This document shows positions 17,419 through 26,280 of a DNA stretch of 64,000 bases, one piece after another. The notes beneath the pieces were generated by a model that saw only the letters and a list, made by a program, of their open reading frames with translations, searched no databases and was not told the origin of the DNA. Both the position numbers and the translations under genes were made by a program. The stretch covers positions 372,001 through 436,000 of the forward strand of contig NZ_FUZC01000001.1 of the NCBI RefSeq assembly GCF_900168115.1, given 5' to 3'. This DNA is from Salegentibacter salinarum. Lineage in GTDB: Bacteria > Bacteroidota > Bacteroidia > Flavobacteriales > Flavobacteriaceae. Position 1 is the stretch's first letter, and each line of letters begins with the position of its first letter.

Positions 17419-19458
17419 TTATTTTTCCCTGGGATAGACAATAATCTTAGTATTTTCTTTAAAATACATTCCCATTTTCTGTGGAATTTGTTCTAAAATT
17501 CCACGATGAGCTATACTTCCCGTACGCGCTGAAATAAACATAATAATATCTTCGGCACTAAGATTTTTTGATATTATTAGGAAATCTTCCCAATTTTTGA
17601 ACTCTTTAAATTCAAATGGCGCCCTTAATTTTAATTTTTCTACCAGTTTTTCTACCGCGGTTTGGGTTTCCTTATCACAGTAAAGCAAGATAGGAATACT
17701 AAGCTCTTCAGAGAATTTGATCACTTTTTTCACCCATAATTCAAATCCGGCCATTTCAGCAGATTTTTGAGGAGCGGCTACAATTAAACGTTCGTGTGTA
17801 GCCCAGGGCGTGTGAGTTTCACAAATAAAAATAGTGTTTCGCGTTCCACGAATAATGCCGGCCATTTTATCTCCAATAATATCATTTTCATTAGTAGAAC
17901 TGGCGGGCCATCCTAAAACGGTGAGATCAGCAATAATTTCGCGTGATTTTCTGGAAATTCCGCTAGCTACATCCTGGTCTATAGTTGCGGTTACATCTAC
18001 ATCTGTTTCTGAGGCAGATGCTTGTCTTACAAAATCCTCAAGTTTATTTTGAGCCTGTGCGATATTAACTTCGGCTTCTTCATCATTAGGAACTACAGAA
18101 AGAATAGATACAGGATTATCTGAAACTTTATCTTTTATAAGAATAGCGAATTCAAGCAGCTTCTCAAAATTCACAATATTGGCCAGCGGTAATAATATGC
18201 TTTCCTTTTTATAATTTTCTGAATTCTTAATAACTTCAGGATCGGATTCCTGGTTTTCCAATAGAAGTTTTTCTGCAGCTTTTTCAGTAGCAAAAGTTGC
18301 TATAATTGAGGTAATAAGAATTAATATAATAGTTCCGTTAAGAATGTTTTTATCAATTATTCCGGCATTAAAACCTACAATAATAACTGCCAAAGTAGCC
18401 GCCGCGTGACCACTGCTTAAACCAAAAATAACCTTTCGTTGTGCTGCGCAATATTTAAATACCAGTTGGGTAAAAAATGCAGCTGCCCATTTTCCGAAAA
18501 GCGCAACTGCCGATAAGGTTAAGGCTACTACAATTGCCATATATCCGCTTAAAATAACGCTTATATCTACCAACATTCCCACGCTTATTAAAAAGAAAGG
18601 AATAAACAGGGAATTTCCCATAAATTCAATACGATTCATAAGTGCAGAAGAATGCGGAATCAATCTGTTTAAGGCTAATCCGGCCAGGAATGCGCCAATA
18701 ATATCTTCAACCCCGGCTAACTCAGCTAAAAATGCGGCAAGAAATACCACGGTAAGTACAAAGATATAATGCGAGTGTTTTTCTTTTTCAAGACGGGTAA
18801 AGAACCATTTTGCAATTTTTGGCACCAAATAAAACATAATACCACAAAAAATTGTGAGAGAAACTACGAGTCTAATCCAGAAATCCATGGTCAATCCCCC
18901 GTCCTGGGCATTTCCCATAATAACAGCCAGGATTATCAAAACAGCAGTATCGGTTAAAATGGTTCCACCAACGGTAATTGCTATAGCTTCGTTTTTTGAA
19001 ACCCCCATTTTACTAACAATAGGATAGGCAATCAAGGTATGCGTGGCAAACATACTGGCGGTTAAAAAACTGGCATTAAAATCGTAACCCAGTAAATAAT
19101 AACATACGGGATAACCTACTATAAGCGGAATAGCAAAGGTAAAGAGACCAAAAAGCAAACTTTTATTCCGGTTTACTTTAAACTGGTTCATATCCAATTC
19201 TAAACCGGCGATAAACATAATATAGAGTAATCCGATTTTGGAGAATAAGTCTATGGCCGTATTTTGTTCTAATAGGCCTGTCCCATATGGACCTATGATA
19301 ATTCCCGAAATAATAAGAACAATAATTCCGGGGATCTTAATTCTTCTTAATAATACCGGAGAAACAAGTATTATAAGCAAAATAAGGGCAAAAACCAGTA
19401 CAGGATTACTTAATGGAAGTTCAAATTCGTGTTTAAGAATTTCCAGAAATTCATTCAT
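17419..19458 (-). CDS. Cation:proton antiporter (CPA2-like) with C-terminal universal-stress-like region
   Basis: The frame is open to a TTG at 19470, but the first ATG (MNEFLEILKHEF) is at 19458, giving 679 residues. The first 400 residues are a Na+/H+ exchanger domain of 12 or more membrane segments, with PGIIVLIISGIIIGPYGTGLL near the start and EDIIGAFLAGLALNRLIP in the middle. The remaining part (about 405-679) is soluble and contains two stretches reminiscent of Usp domains, including the short TVLGWPASS segment. Such proteins exchange sodium or potassium for protons at the inner membrane, and the soluble tail may sense ligands. It is the first of three antiporter genes in a row (17419-23543), each with a different cytoplasmic module. 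Confidence 0.88.
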   Translation of the reverse strand: MNEFLEILKHEFELPLSNPVLVFALILLIILVSPVLLRRIKIPGIIVLIISGIIIGPYGTGLLEQNTAIDLFSKIGLLYIMFIAGLELDMNQFKVNRNKSLLFGLFTFAIPLIVGYPVCYYLLGYDFNASFLTASMFATHTLIAYPIVSKMGVSKNEAIAITVGGTILTDTAVLIILAVIMGNAQDGGLTMDFWIRLVVSLTIFCGIMFYLVPKIAKWFFTRLEKEKHSHYIFVLTVVFLAAFLAELAGVEDIIGAFLAGLALNRLIPHSSALMNRIEFMGNSLFIPFFLISVGMLVDISVILSGYMAIVVALTLSAVALFGKWAAAFFTQLVFKYCAAQRKVIFGLSSGHAAATLAVIIVGFNAGIIDKNILNGTIILILITSIIATFATEKAAEKLLLENQESDPEVIKNSENYKKESILLPLANIVNFEKLLEFAILIKDKVSDNPVSILSVVPNDEEAEVNIAQAQNKLEDFVRQASASETDVDVTATIDQDVASGISRKSREIIADLTVLGWPASSTNENDIIGDKMAGIIRGTRNTIFICETHTPWATHERLIVAAPQKSAEMAGFELWVKKVIKFSEELSIPILLYCDKETQTAVEKLVEKLKLRAPFEFKEFKNWEDFLIISKNLSAEDIIMFISARTGSIAHRGILEQIPQKMGMYFKENTKIIVYPREK

Positions 19459-19570
19459 TCCTTGTACCAATTTTAAGTTGAAATCTTTTTAAAAATTCCA
19501 AAGATAGAAGAAAATAGAGTATTTCTTTTTAACGCCCAGAATTATAACTAAAATTTATAAGATTTGAGTT

Positions 19571-21451
19571 TTAAGAATTTGCATCTTCATTAGCATCTAC
19601 AGTTTCTTCGTAATCTTCTTCATCTTTTTCTTCACGCTGAATTTGTTTTCCTAAGTAAACCAACTGAAATCCTTCTTCAATTTCAACATCTGAACTGTGT
19701 GAAGGAATAATGGTTAGGCCGCCATTTTTATTTTTTACAAATAACGGGATAATATCAGGATCGGTTTTAGAAATTTCAATCAAGCCCTCATAATGCTCCT
19801 TACTGTTAAGCACTAATTCATGAATTTTGGGATAACTCCTGGAAACCTCGGTAAGCTTTATATAATCATCGGTATGAGAAAATAAACCTTCAGTCGGATT
19901 TTTCTCGGGATTATTCATTTCATCCGCAGTAATAACCCTAAAGGACCCGTTTTCTCCAAACTGCTTTTTAAACTTGGTTATAGCGGTTTTATTAATATCA
20001 CTATTGCCGGTCATTGCCATTAAATAACCAATATCATTCAGTTCAATATTGTTCATAAGATCATCTGAATAAACACTGCCTTCAATAGCATCAATGCCCA
20101 AATCCCGGGCTTTATTTACATTATCTGAATTATTATCAAGAAGGACTACGTGTCGCTCATTATCGTGTAGATATTTTCCTATTAATCTAGCTATTGATGA
20201 AGCTCCAATAATTAAAATTCCTTGTGAATCTTTAATAAAAACGCCCACCAAACGCGCAAAAAGCCTGGCCGTGGCCGCGTTTAATAAAACCGAACAAAGC
20301 ACGATCATAAACACTAAAGGGGTAATATATTCGGCGCCGGCAATACCTTCCCGGGCCAATCGCAATCCGAATAAAGAGGCGATACCAGCAGCTACAATAC
20401 CGCGAGGTCCTACCCAACTTACAAATGCAATTTCATTAATTTTTAAACCTGAGCCCAGGGAACTTAGAATAACCCCGAGTGGCCTGATTAATAAAACTAC
20501 TACTCCAAAAAGAATAAGTGAATTCCAGTTAAAAACCAGCAAAAGCTCTTCAATTTCAATATTTGCCGCTAATAAAATAAAAAGTATAGAAATCAATAAA
20601 ACACTTAGCGATTCTTTAAAATACAGTAGTTCTTTAATATTGGGTAATTTTTGATTCCCCATGACCATACCCATAATTACTACTGCCAGAAGTCCACTCT
20701 CGTGGGCAAATGTATCGGCTAAAACAAAAACTCCGAGTACGGTTGCCAGGATAAAAACATTGAGTAAATAATGCGGAATTATCTGTCTTTTAATTAAAAA
20801 TGCCAGCAAATAGGCAAATGTAAATCCGAAGGTAAACCCGAAAAGTAAAATCTTCCCAAATTCAATTAGCGCGGTTTGGGTAAAATCCTGCCCTCCTTCA
20901 ACCCTTATAAATTCAAACATTAAAACCGAAATAAGCGCACCAATGGGATCTATAAGAATTCCTTCCCATTTTAGAATCGAGGACACGTGGGTTTTTAAAG
21001 GAATATTCCGAAGAATTGGGGATATAACAGTAGGACCGGTAACGATAATTAATGCTGAAAATAAAAAGGAAATTTGCCAGGACAGATCAAATATAAAATG
21101 CGCGGCTAAACCTGCCCCTAAAAACGTAACCATTGATCCAATGCTAATAAGCTTTAAAATAACCGGACCAATATTACCTACTTCACTTCTTTTTAGGGTT
21201 AATCCTCCTTCAAAAAGAATAACCGAAATAGCGAGTGAAACAAAATAAAACAAACTCTCACCGGGGAATAATCCTTCAGAGCCATTCCAGATAGGTTCTA
21301 CCCATTTGGTGCCGTCTTCGCTAATTAAAGTGGAGATGGGACCAACTAAAAGACCAATTAAAATAAGTGGTAAAATTGCGGGGGTTTTAATCTTCCAGGC
21401 CAACCACTGCGCCAGGATTCCCAATATTACCAAACTTGCAAGTTCTAACAT
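19571..21451 (-). CDS. NhaP-type cation:proton antiporter with RCK/TrkA-N domain
   Basis: This 626-residue protein has a CPA1-type membrane domain with LILIGLLVGPISTLIS, ISVILFEGGLTLKRSEVG, WEGILIDPIGALISVL and VSWVGPRGIVAAGIASLFG, all typical of NhaP/KefB-like sodium/proton exchangers. After about residue 405 comes a Rossmann RCK domain (GILIIGASSIARLIGKYL, then VVLLDNN) that binds NAD(H) or nucleotides in related proteins. A TrkA-C-like segment and an acidic tail (EEKDEEDYEETVD) end the protein. It lies 112 bp from the preceding antiporter on the same strand. The combination suggests nucleotide-gated pH or sodium control. Confidence 0.88.
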   Translation of the reverse strand: MLELASLVILGILAQWLAWKIKTPAILPLILIGLLVGPISTLISEDGTKWVEPIWNGSEGLFPGESLFYFVSLAISVILFEGGLTLKRSEVGNIGPVILKLISIGSMVTFLGAGLAAHFIFDLSWQISFLFSALIIVTGPTVISPILRNIPLKTHVSSILKWEGILIDPIGALISVLMFEFIRVEGGQDFTQTALIEFGKILLFGFTFGFTFAYLLAFLIKRQIIPHYLLNVFILATVLGVFVLADTFAHESGLLAVVIMGMVMGNQKLPNIKELLYFKESLSVLLISILFILLAANIEIEELLLVFNWNSLILFGVVVLLIRPLGVILSSLGSGLKINEIAFVSWVGPRGIVAAGIASLFGLRLAREGIAGAEYITPLVFMIVLCSVLLNAATARLFARLVGVFIKDSQGILIIGASSIARLIGKYLHDNERHVVLLDNNSDNVNKARDLGIDAIEGSVYSDDLMNNIELNDIGYLMAMTGNSDINKTAITKFKKQFGENGSFRVITADEMNNPEKNPTEGLFSHTDDYIKLTEVSRSYPKIHELVLNSKEHYEGLIEISKTDPDIIPLFVKNKNGGLTIIPSHSSDVEIEEGFQLVYLGKQIQREEKDEEDYEETVDANEDANS

Positions 21452-21755
21452 GCTGAATTATTTGAGCTATAAATTGCTATTTACAAAAATAGGTTGATTT
21501 AATGGCAACTCTCTAAGGATTTCAGGCTTTTTACCCGATAATTAGGATTTATATGGTTCAATTCCTGCCCAAATCAATTAGACAATTCTTCCATTAAATC
21601 AGATTATAATTCTTTAAATATCTCTTAGACGTGCCATAGTTAGTTTAATTTCAGAATACCTCATATTTATGATTAATAGTCATTTAACATTATTAATTAT
21701 CTGTAATTCACGAAAATATTGATATTTTGTAGGTCCAACCACCAAAATATTCTTT
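21452..21755. other. Divergent spacer without recognised elements
   Basis: This 304-bp AT-rich region separates two divergent antiporter genes. It must carry both promoters, but I found no exact TANNTTTG box, no clear hairpin and no small gene. Confidence 0.5.
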
Positions 21756-23543
21756 ATGGAAGAATTAAATATCCTTAGTCTCCTAATTATCTTATTCAGT
21801 GCATGGTTAGGTGGCTCAGCCGCAAAAAAATTAGGATATCCCGCAATTCTGGGAGAACTTATAATAGGAATTTTACTTGGTCCTGCCCTTCTGGGAATAA
21901 TGGAAACTTCTGAAATGATTAACGTCCTGGCCGAAGTTGGTATTATCCTGCTTATGGTTTATATAGGGATGGAAATTAATTTTAGAGATCTTGGTAAAGC
22001 TTCCTGGCCCGGGCTTTTAGCAGCTATAGGAGGTTTTATTGTTCCATTTGTCCTTGGGTATTATTCCATAATTTATTTTGGAGGAACACAAATGGCAGCG
22101 ATTTTTGTCGCTATTGCGGTAGCGGTCACTTCGCTTGCAACCAAAAGCAGGATTCTTGTAGATTTAAAACTGCTCAATACCCGAATTGCCTATGTTCTTA
22201 TGGCCGGTGCCCTTATTTCTGATACACTCGCACTGGTAATTTTTGCAGGAATTGTAAGTTATGTAGACGCGGGAAGTATTGATACACTTGGCCTGGTTTG
22301 GGTTGCAGGTAAGGCTATTTTATTCTTCGTCTTTACGGCACTTGCAGGGATTTATCTCTTACCATTACTGGGTAAATTTTTAATGAAATCTAACTTAACA
22401 AGTAGAACGCTCCATTTTACGTTAATTCTCATTATTGTACTTGCTTTTTCTGAACTGGCTGAAATTGCCGGTTTACATAGTATTTTAGGAGCTTTTATGG
22501 CCGGTTTATTTATTCGTGACGGCGTTTTTAACCGTCAAATTTCCAAAGATATAAATCATATTTTCCACGATATTTCCATAGGTTTTCTGGCGCCAATTTT
22601 CTTTGTTTCCGCAGGATTCAATGTAACCTTAGAGGTATTTCAAACCGATTTGCTTATGCTCATAGTTGTGACGTTGGTTGCTATGGTAGGTAAAATTCTT
22701 GGTACCGCTATTTTCTATCTTCCCAGCGGCTATGGATGGCGTGAAGGAATTGCAGTTGGAACCGGAATGAACGGTCGTGGAGCTGTAGAAATTATTATCG
22801 CAGGAATTGGATTACAAATGGGGATTATAACAAACGAGATTTTCTCTATTCTTGTTTTTATGGCCATTTTCACCACACTTACAGTGCCGCTATTCTTAAC
22901 CTGGACTACAACCTGGCTAAGAAACAGGAACGAACTTGTTCACCAGGAATCTAGGGGAGGTTACATAATCTTAGGCGCAAATCCACTTGGTTTGTATATG
23001 GCAAAACAACTTCAGCAAAAAGATGATGATGTGATTATAATCGATGCCAACCGCGAAATGGTTGCTGAAGCTAAAAAACAGGGCTTCAATAGTATGTATG
23101 GTAACATTTTAAAAGAAGAAACCATGGAAGATGCAAAAGCCATAGAAAAAGGCACTTTTATTGGTCTTACGGGCAATAGCGAAATAAACTTCCTGGCTGC
23201 ACAACTGGCCGACGATGCTTTTTATATTCCGAATAAAATCGTTCTGGTTTCTCCTAGCGAAAGTGGGACCGATGTTGATATGCTCGATAAAATTAATGCT
23301 ACTTCTCTTTTTGCCAATAAAACCGAATTAAAACCCTGGGCAGCAAAAATTAGCAACGGTAATTTTGAAGAAAAGACACAAACTGTAGAAGAAGAAATTA
23401 CTACTCGAGAATGGGTAAAACAACATAAAGACGATAAAAACTCAATTCTCCCATTTTTTATTATTAATAGTGAAGGAATTAAAAGGCCGTTCCATTATAA
23501 CGATACTATAGATGAAGGAGAAAAAGTAGTTTACCTGGAATAG
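21756..23543 (+). CDS. KefB-type cation:proton antiporter with TrkA-N domain
   Basis: This 595-residue protein starts with a CPA2 membrane domain (LGYPAILGELIIGILLGPAL, LAEVGIILLMVYIGMEINF, LHSILGAFMAGLFIRDGVF and GMNGRGAVEIIIAGIGL). From about residue 400 it has a Rossmann segment (GGYIILGANPLGLYMAKQL followed by VIIIDANREMVAEAKKQGF) of the TrkA-N type. Related KefB/KefC-like proteins export potassium or exchange sodium for protons. It is transcribed away from two other antiporters and ends in a strong hairpin terminator. Ion specificity cannot be predicted. Confidence 0.88.
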   Translation: MEELNILSLLIILFSAWLGGSAAKKLGYPAILGELIIGILLGPALLGIMETSEMINVLAEVGIILLMVYIGMEINFRDLGKASWPGLLAAIGGFIVPFVLGYYSIIYFGGTQMAAIFVAIAVAVTSLATKSRILVDLKLLNTRIAYVLMAGALISDTLALVIFAGIVSYVDAGSIDTLGLVWVAGKAILFFVFTALAGIYLLPLLGKFLMKSNLTSRTLHFTLILIIVLAFSELAEIAGLHSILGAFMAGLFIRDGVFNRQISKDINHIFHDISIGFLAPIFFVSAGFNVTLEVFQTDLLMLIVVTLVAMVGKILGTAIFYLPSGYGWREGIAVGTGMNGRGAVEIIIAGIGLQMGIITNEIFSILVFMAIFTTLTVPLFLTWTTTWLRNRNELVHQESRGGYIILGANPLGLYMAKQLQQKDDDVIIIDANREMVAEAKKQGFNSMYGNILKEETMEDAKAIEKGTFIGLTGNSEINFLAAQLADDAFYIPNKIVLVSPSESGTDVDMLDKINATSLFANKTELKPWAAKISNGNFEEKTQTVEEEITTREWVKQHKDDKNSILPFFIINSEGIKRPFHYNDTIDEGEKVVYLE

Positions 23544-23571
23544 TATAAATTTTTAAACCTTGAAACTTTTA

Positions 23572-23613
23572 AACACATGCCTGCTAATAGAATTTTAGCT
23601 GTGCATGTTTTTT
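23572..23613 (+). terminator. Intrinsic terminator after the KefB-type antiporter
   Basis: A two-part hairpin has outer stem ACATGC / GCATGT (23575-23580, 23603-23608) and inner stem GCTAA / TTAGC (23583-23587, 23595-23599), followed by six T residues. Confidence 0.8.
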
Positions 23614-23648
23614 GCTTTTAGTAATTTGCAGAACCTAAATTGAATATT

Positions 23649-24512
23649 ATGAAATTATACCCAATAGAATCTGGTAATTTTAAATTAGATGGCGGTGCTA
23701 TGTTTGGTGTGGTTCCAAAAAGTCTTTGGAGCAGAACAAATCCTGCTGATTCTAATAATATGATAGATATGGCAGCCCGATGTCTTCTTATAGAAGACGG
23801 GGATAAGCTGAGTCTTATAGATACCGGGATGGGCGATAAACAAAGCGATAAATTTTTTAGTTATTATTATCCCTGGGGCGAACATTCTTTAGATAAATCG
23901 CTTAAAAAGCACGGTTTTCACAGCGACGATATTACCGATGTTTTTCTAACTCATTTACATTTCGATCATGTTGGAGGGGCTATACAATGGAATAAAGACA
24001 AAACAGGTTACGAGTCGGCTTTTAAAAATGCGAAATTTTGGAGCAATAAAGATCATTGGAAATGGGCTACAGAACCCAATGCCAGAGAAAAAGCTTCATT
24101 TTTAAAGGAAAATATTCTGCCGATGGAGGAAAGCGGTCAACTTCATTTTTTAGATCGTATTGAAAACAAAAACTTCATACATTCTCAGGAATTTGATTTT
24201 GGCGTGCTGTTTGTAGATGGACATACCGATAAGCAAATGATACCGCATATTCAGTATAAAGATAAAACCCTTGTTTTTATGGCAGATTTATTGCCAACTG
24301 CCGGCCATATTCCCTTGCCATACGTTATGGGATTTGATACCCGGCCGCTGCTAACTTTAACCGAAAAAGAGAAGTTTTTAAAAGAAGCGGCAGATAAAGG
24401 TTATTATTTGTTCCTAGAGCACGATGCTCACAATGAAATTATCACTTTAAAAAACACCGAAAAAGGAGTTAGGTTAGACAAAACCTTTACTTTTAATGAA
24501 CTTTTTAATTAA
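23649..24512 (+). CDS. Metallo-beta-lactamase-fold hydrolase
   Basis: The frame opens at a TTG at 23640, but the ATG at 23649 (MKLYPIESGNFKLDGGAMFG) is the likely start, giving 287 residues. The zinc-binding motif THLHFDHVGG is intact, with later ligands in GHTDKQMIPH and FMADLLPTAGH and a final FLEHDAHNE. The AiiA-like layout (start with LIDTGMGD, then HxHxDH) is shared with lactonases and glyoxalase-II-like enzymes. No signal peptide is seen, so it is cytoplasmic. The substrate is unknown. It stands alone after a terminator, 58 bp before an S8 protease gene. Confidence 0.85.
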   Translation: MKLYPIESGNFKLDGGAMFGVVPKSLWSRTNPADSNNMIDMAARCLLIEDGDKLSLIDTGMGDKQSDKFFSYYYPWGEHSLDKSLKKHGFHSDDITDVFLTHLHFDHVGGAIQWNKDKTGYESAFKNAKFWSNKDHWKWATEPNAREKASFLKENILPMEESGQLHFLDRIENKNFIHSQEFDFGVLFVDGHTDKQMIPHIQYKDKTLVFMADLLPTAGHIPLPYVMGFDTRPLLTLTEKEKFLKEAADKGYYLFLEHDAHNEIITLKNTEKGVRLDKTFTFNELFN

Positions 24513-24570
24513 GTAGAATTCTGTATAAAATCAATTAATTTCTCAGATAAAATTAAATTCAATAGAATAA

Positions 24571-26244
24571 ATGAAAATACCCTTTTTAAAACCTGCGTTA
24601 ATAATGGGAAGCGCCCTTATTTTAGCTTCCTGCGGAAGTGGCTCCCCAAAAATAGTTTCCACTCCAATTGCGAATATAGATTCTATTCCGCTTAAAATTA
24701 CAGATCTTTCTGATACTCAACTCCAGGGCTGGGGTGGTGCCGATCTTGTAAACGATACTATCCCGGGAATGAGCGTTGATAAAGCTTATTCAGAAATTAT
24801 TAAAAACAACAAAGGTCAAAAAACCATCGTAGCCGTTATAGATAGTGGTGTAGATATTGAACACGAAGATCTTGATGGTGTAATCTGGACTAATACCGAT
24901 GAAATTCCAGGCAACGGAAAAGACGACGATAATAATGGTTATATAGACGATATGCACGGCTGGAACTTTCTTGGTCATGCCGTGGAAGAAAATATGGAAT
25001 ACACCCGTATTTATAAGCGTTTAAAGCCTAAATACGAAGGAAAATCGGCTAGTTCTATAAGTACTGCAGATCGTGCTGAATTTATTTACTACCAGGAAGC
25101 TAAAGAAGAGTACGAGAAAGAATATGAAGAAACTGTTCAAAACAAAAACCAGTACGAGCAAATTAAAAAGCAATTGGTAGCAGCACATCAGGCCGTTTCT
25201 TCTCAACTTGGTAAAGAAGATTATACCAAAAAAGAGCTGAATGAAATGGAGGCTACCGGGCAATTGGCGCAGTATAAAGCCATGTTGCAGCAAATTCAGA
25301 ATAATGTAAACGAAAATATTCCCGAAGCACTGGATGAGCTTGATGAAGGTATTGAATATTATGCGGGACGTTTAGATACTCATTTTAACTTAGAATTAAA
25401 TGGTCGTGCACCTGTAGGTGATGATCCTTATGATATTACCGATACCGATTATGGTAATGGCAATGTTATGGGACCTTCCCAGGATAAAGAAGACCTTAAA
25501 CACGGTACCCACGTAGCGGGAATTATTGCTGCAGAAAGAAATAATAATACTGGTATTAATGGTGTAGCCAATAATGCTGAAATTATGGTTTTACGAGCCG
25601 TACCAGATGGTGATGAATATGATAAAGATATTGCCCTGGCAATTCGCTATGCGGTAGATAATGGCGCAAAAATTATTAATACCAGTTTTGGAAAGTATTT
25701 CTCTCCAAATCCTGAGTGGGTTACAGAAGCCATTCAATATGCTGCAGAAAACGATGTTTTAATCGTAAATGCAGGAGGAAATGAAGGACTTAATTTAGAC
25801 GAAAACACCGTTTATCCCAATGATCAAACCCCTGAAGCACCGGAAGAAATTTCAGATAATTTCTTAACCGTAGGTGCTCTTAATTTTGACTATGGTTCTC
25901 AATTGGTAGCCGATTTTTCTAACTACGGAAAAACAAATGTTGATGTTTTTGCCCCGGGAACCAAGATCTGGTCTACAACACCAAATAATGAATACGAATA
26001 TTTACAGGGTACATCTATGGCCGCTCCTGCAGTTGCCGGGGTAGCCGCAATTATTCGTTCATTTTATCCAAAATTGAGCGCTGCACAGGTTAAACAAATA
26101 ATTATGGACAGCGGTTTAACCACCAATGCCGATGTAATCTTAGGTGGCGACAGAAGCAACACTAAAGATTTTAAAGAAATATCTACTTCGGGTAAAATGG
26201 TGAATCTCTATAACGCTCTTATTTTAGCTTCCCAAACAAAATAA
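24571..26244 (+). CDS. S8 subtilisin-like protease, lipoprotein, with inserted coiled-coil region
   Basis: The 557-residue precursor has the lipobox ILASC near residue 20. The catalytic triad is complete: D91 (AVIDSGVDIEHEDLDG), H314 (KHGTHVAGIIAAE) and S482 (LQGTSMAAPAVAG), with the oxyanion Asn in NAGGNEG. The Asp and His are about 220 residues apart, compared with some 30-60 in typical subtilases. The insertion (about 140-275) is rich in Glu, Lys and Gln and looks like a helical hairpin or coiled coil. It should act on the periplasmic or external side of an envelope membrane. It is followed 36 bp later by an M1 peptidase with a signal peptide, suggesting a joint role in peptide digestion. 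Confidence 0.92.
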   Translation: MKIPFLKPALIMGSALILASCGSGSPKIVSTPIANIDSIPLKITDLSDTQLQGWGGADLVNDTIPGMSVDKAYSEIIKNNKGQKTIVAVIDSGVDIEHEDLDGVIWTNTDEIPGNGKDDDNNGYIDDMHGWNFLGHAVEENMEYTRIYKRLKPKYEGKSASSISTADRAEFIYYQEAKEEYEKEYEETVQNKNQYEQIKKQLVAAHQAVSSQLGKEDYTKKELNEMEATGQLAQYKAMLQQIQNNVNENIPEALDELDEGIEYYAGRLDTHFNLELNGRAPVGDDPYDITDTDYGNGNVMGPSQDKEDLKHGTHVAGIIAAERNNNTGINGVANNAEIMVLRAVPDGDEYDKDIALAIRYAVDNGAKIINTSFGKYFSPNPEWVTEAIQYAAENDVLIVNAGGNEGLNLDENTVYPNDQTPEAPEEISDNFLTVGALNFDYGSQLVADFSNYGKTNVDVFAPGTKIWSTTPNNEYEYLQGTSMAAPAVAGVAAIIRSFYPKLSAAQVKQIIMDSGLTTNADVILGGDRSNTKDFKEISTSGKMVNLYNALILASQTK

Positions 26245-26280
26245 ATTCAATTAATATTTGACCATAAAAACCACAATTAA

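Noticed and set aside
20094-20654. 186-codon plus-strand frame within the NhaP-type antiporter
   Set aside because: It is the antisense shadow of conserved membrane helices, with Ser/Lys/Ile-rich low-quality translation.
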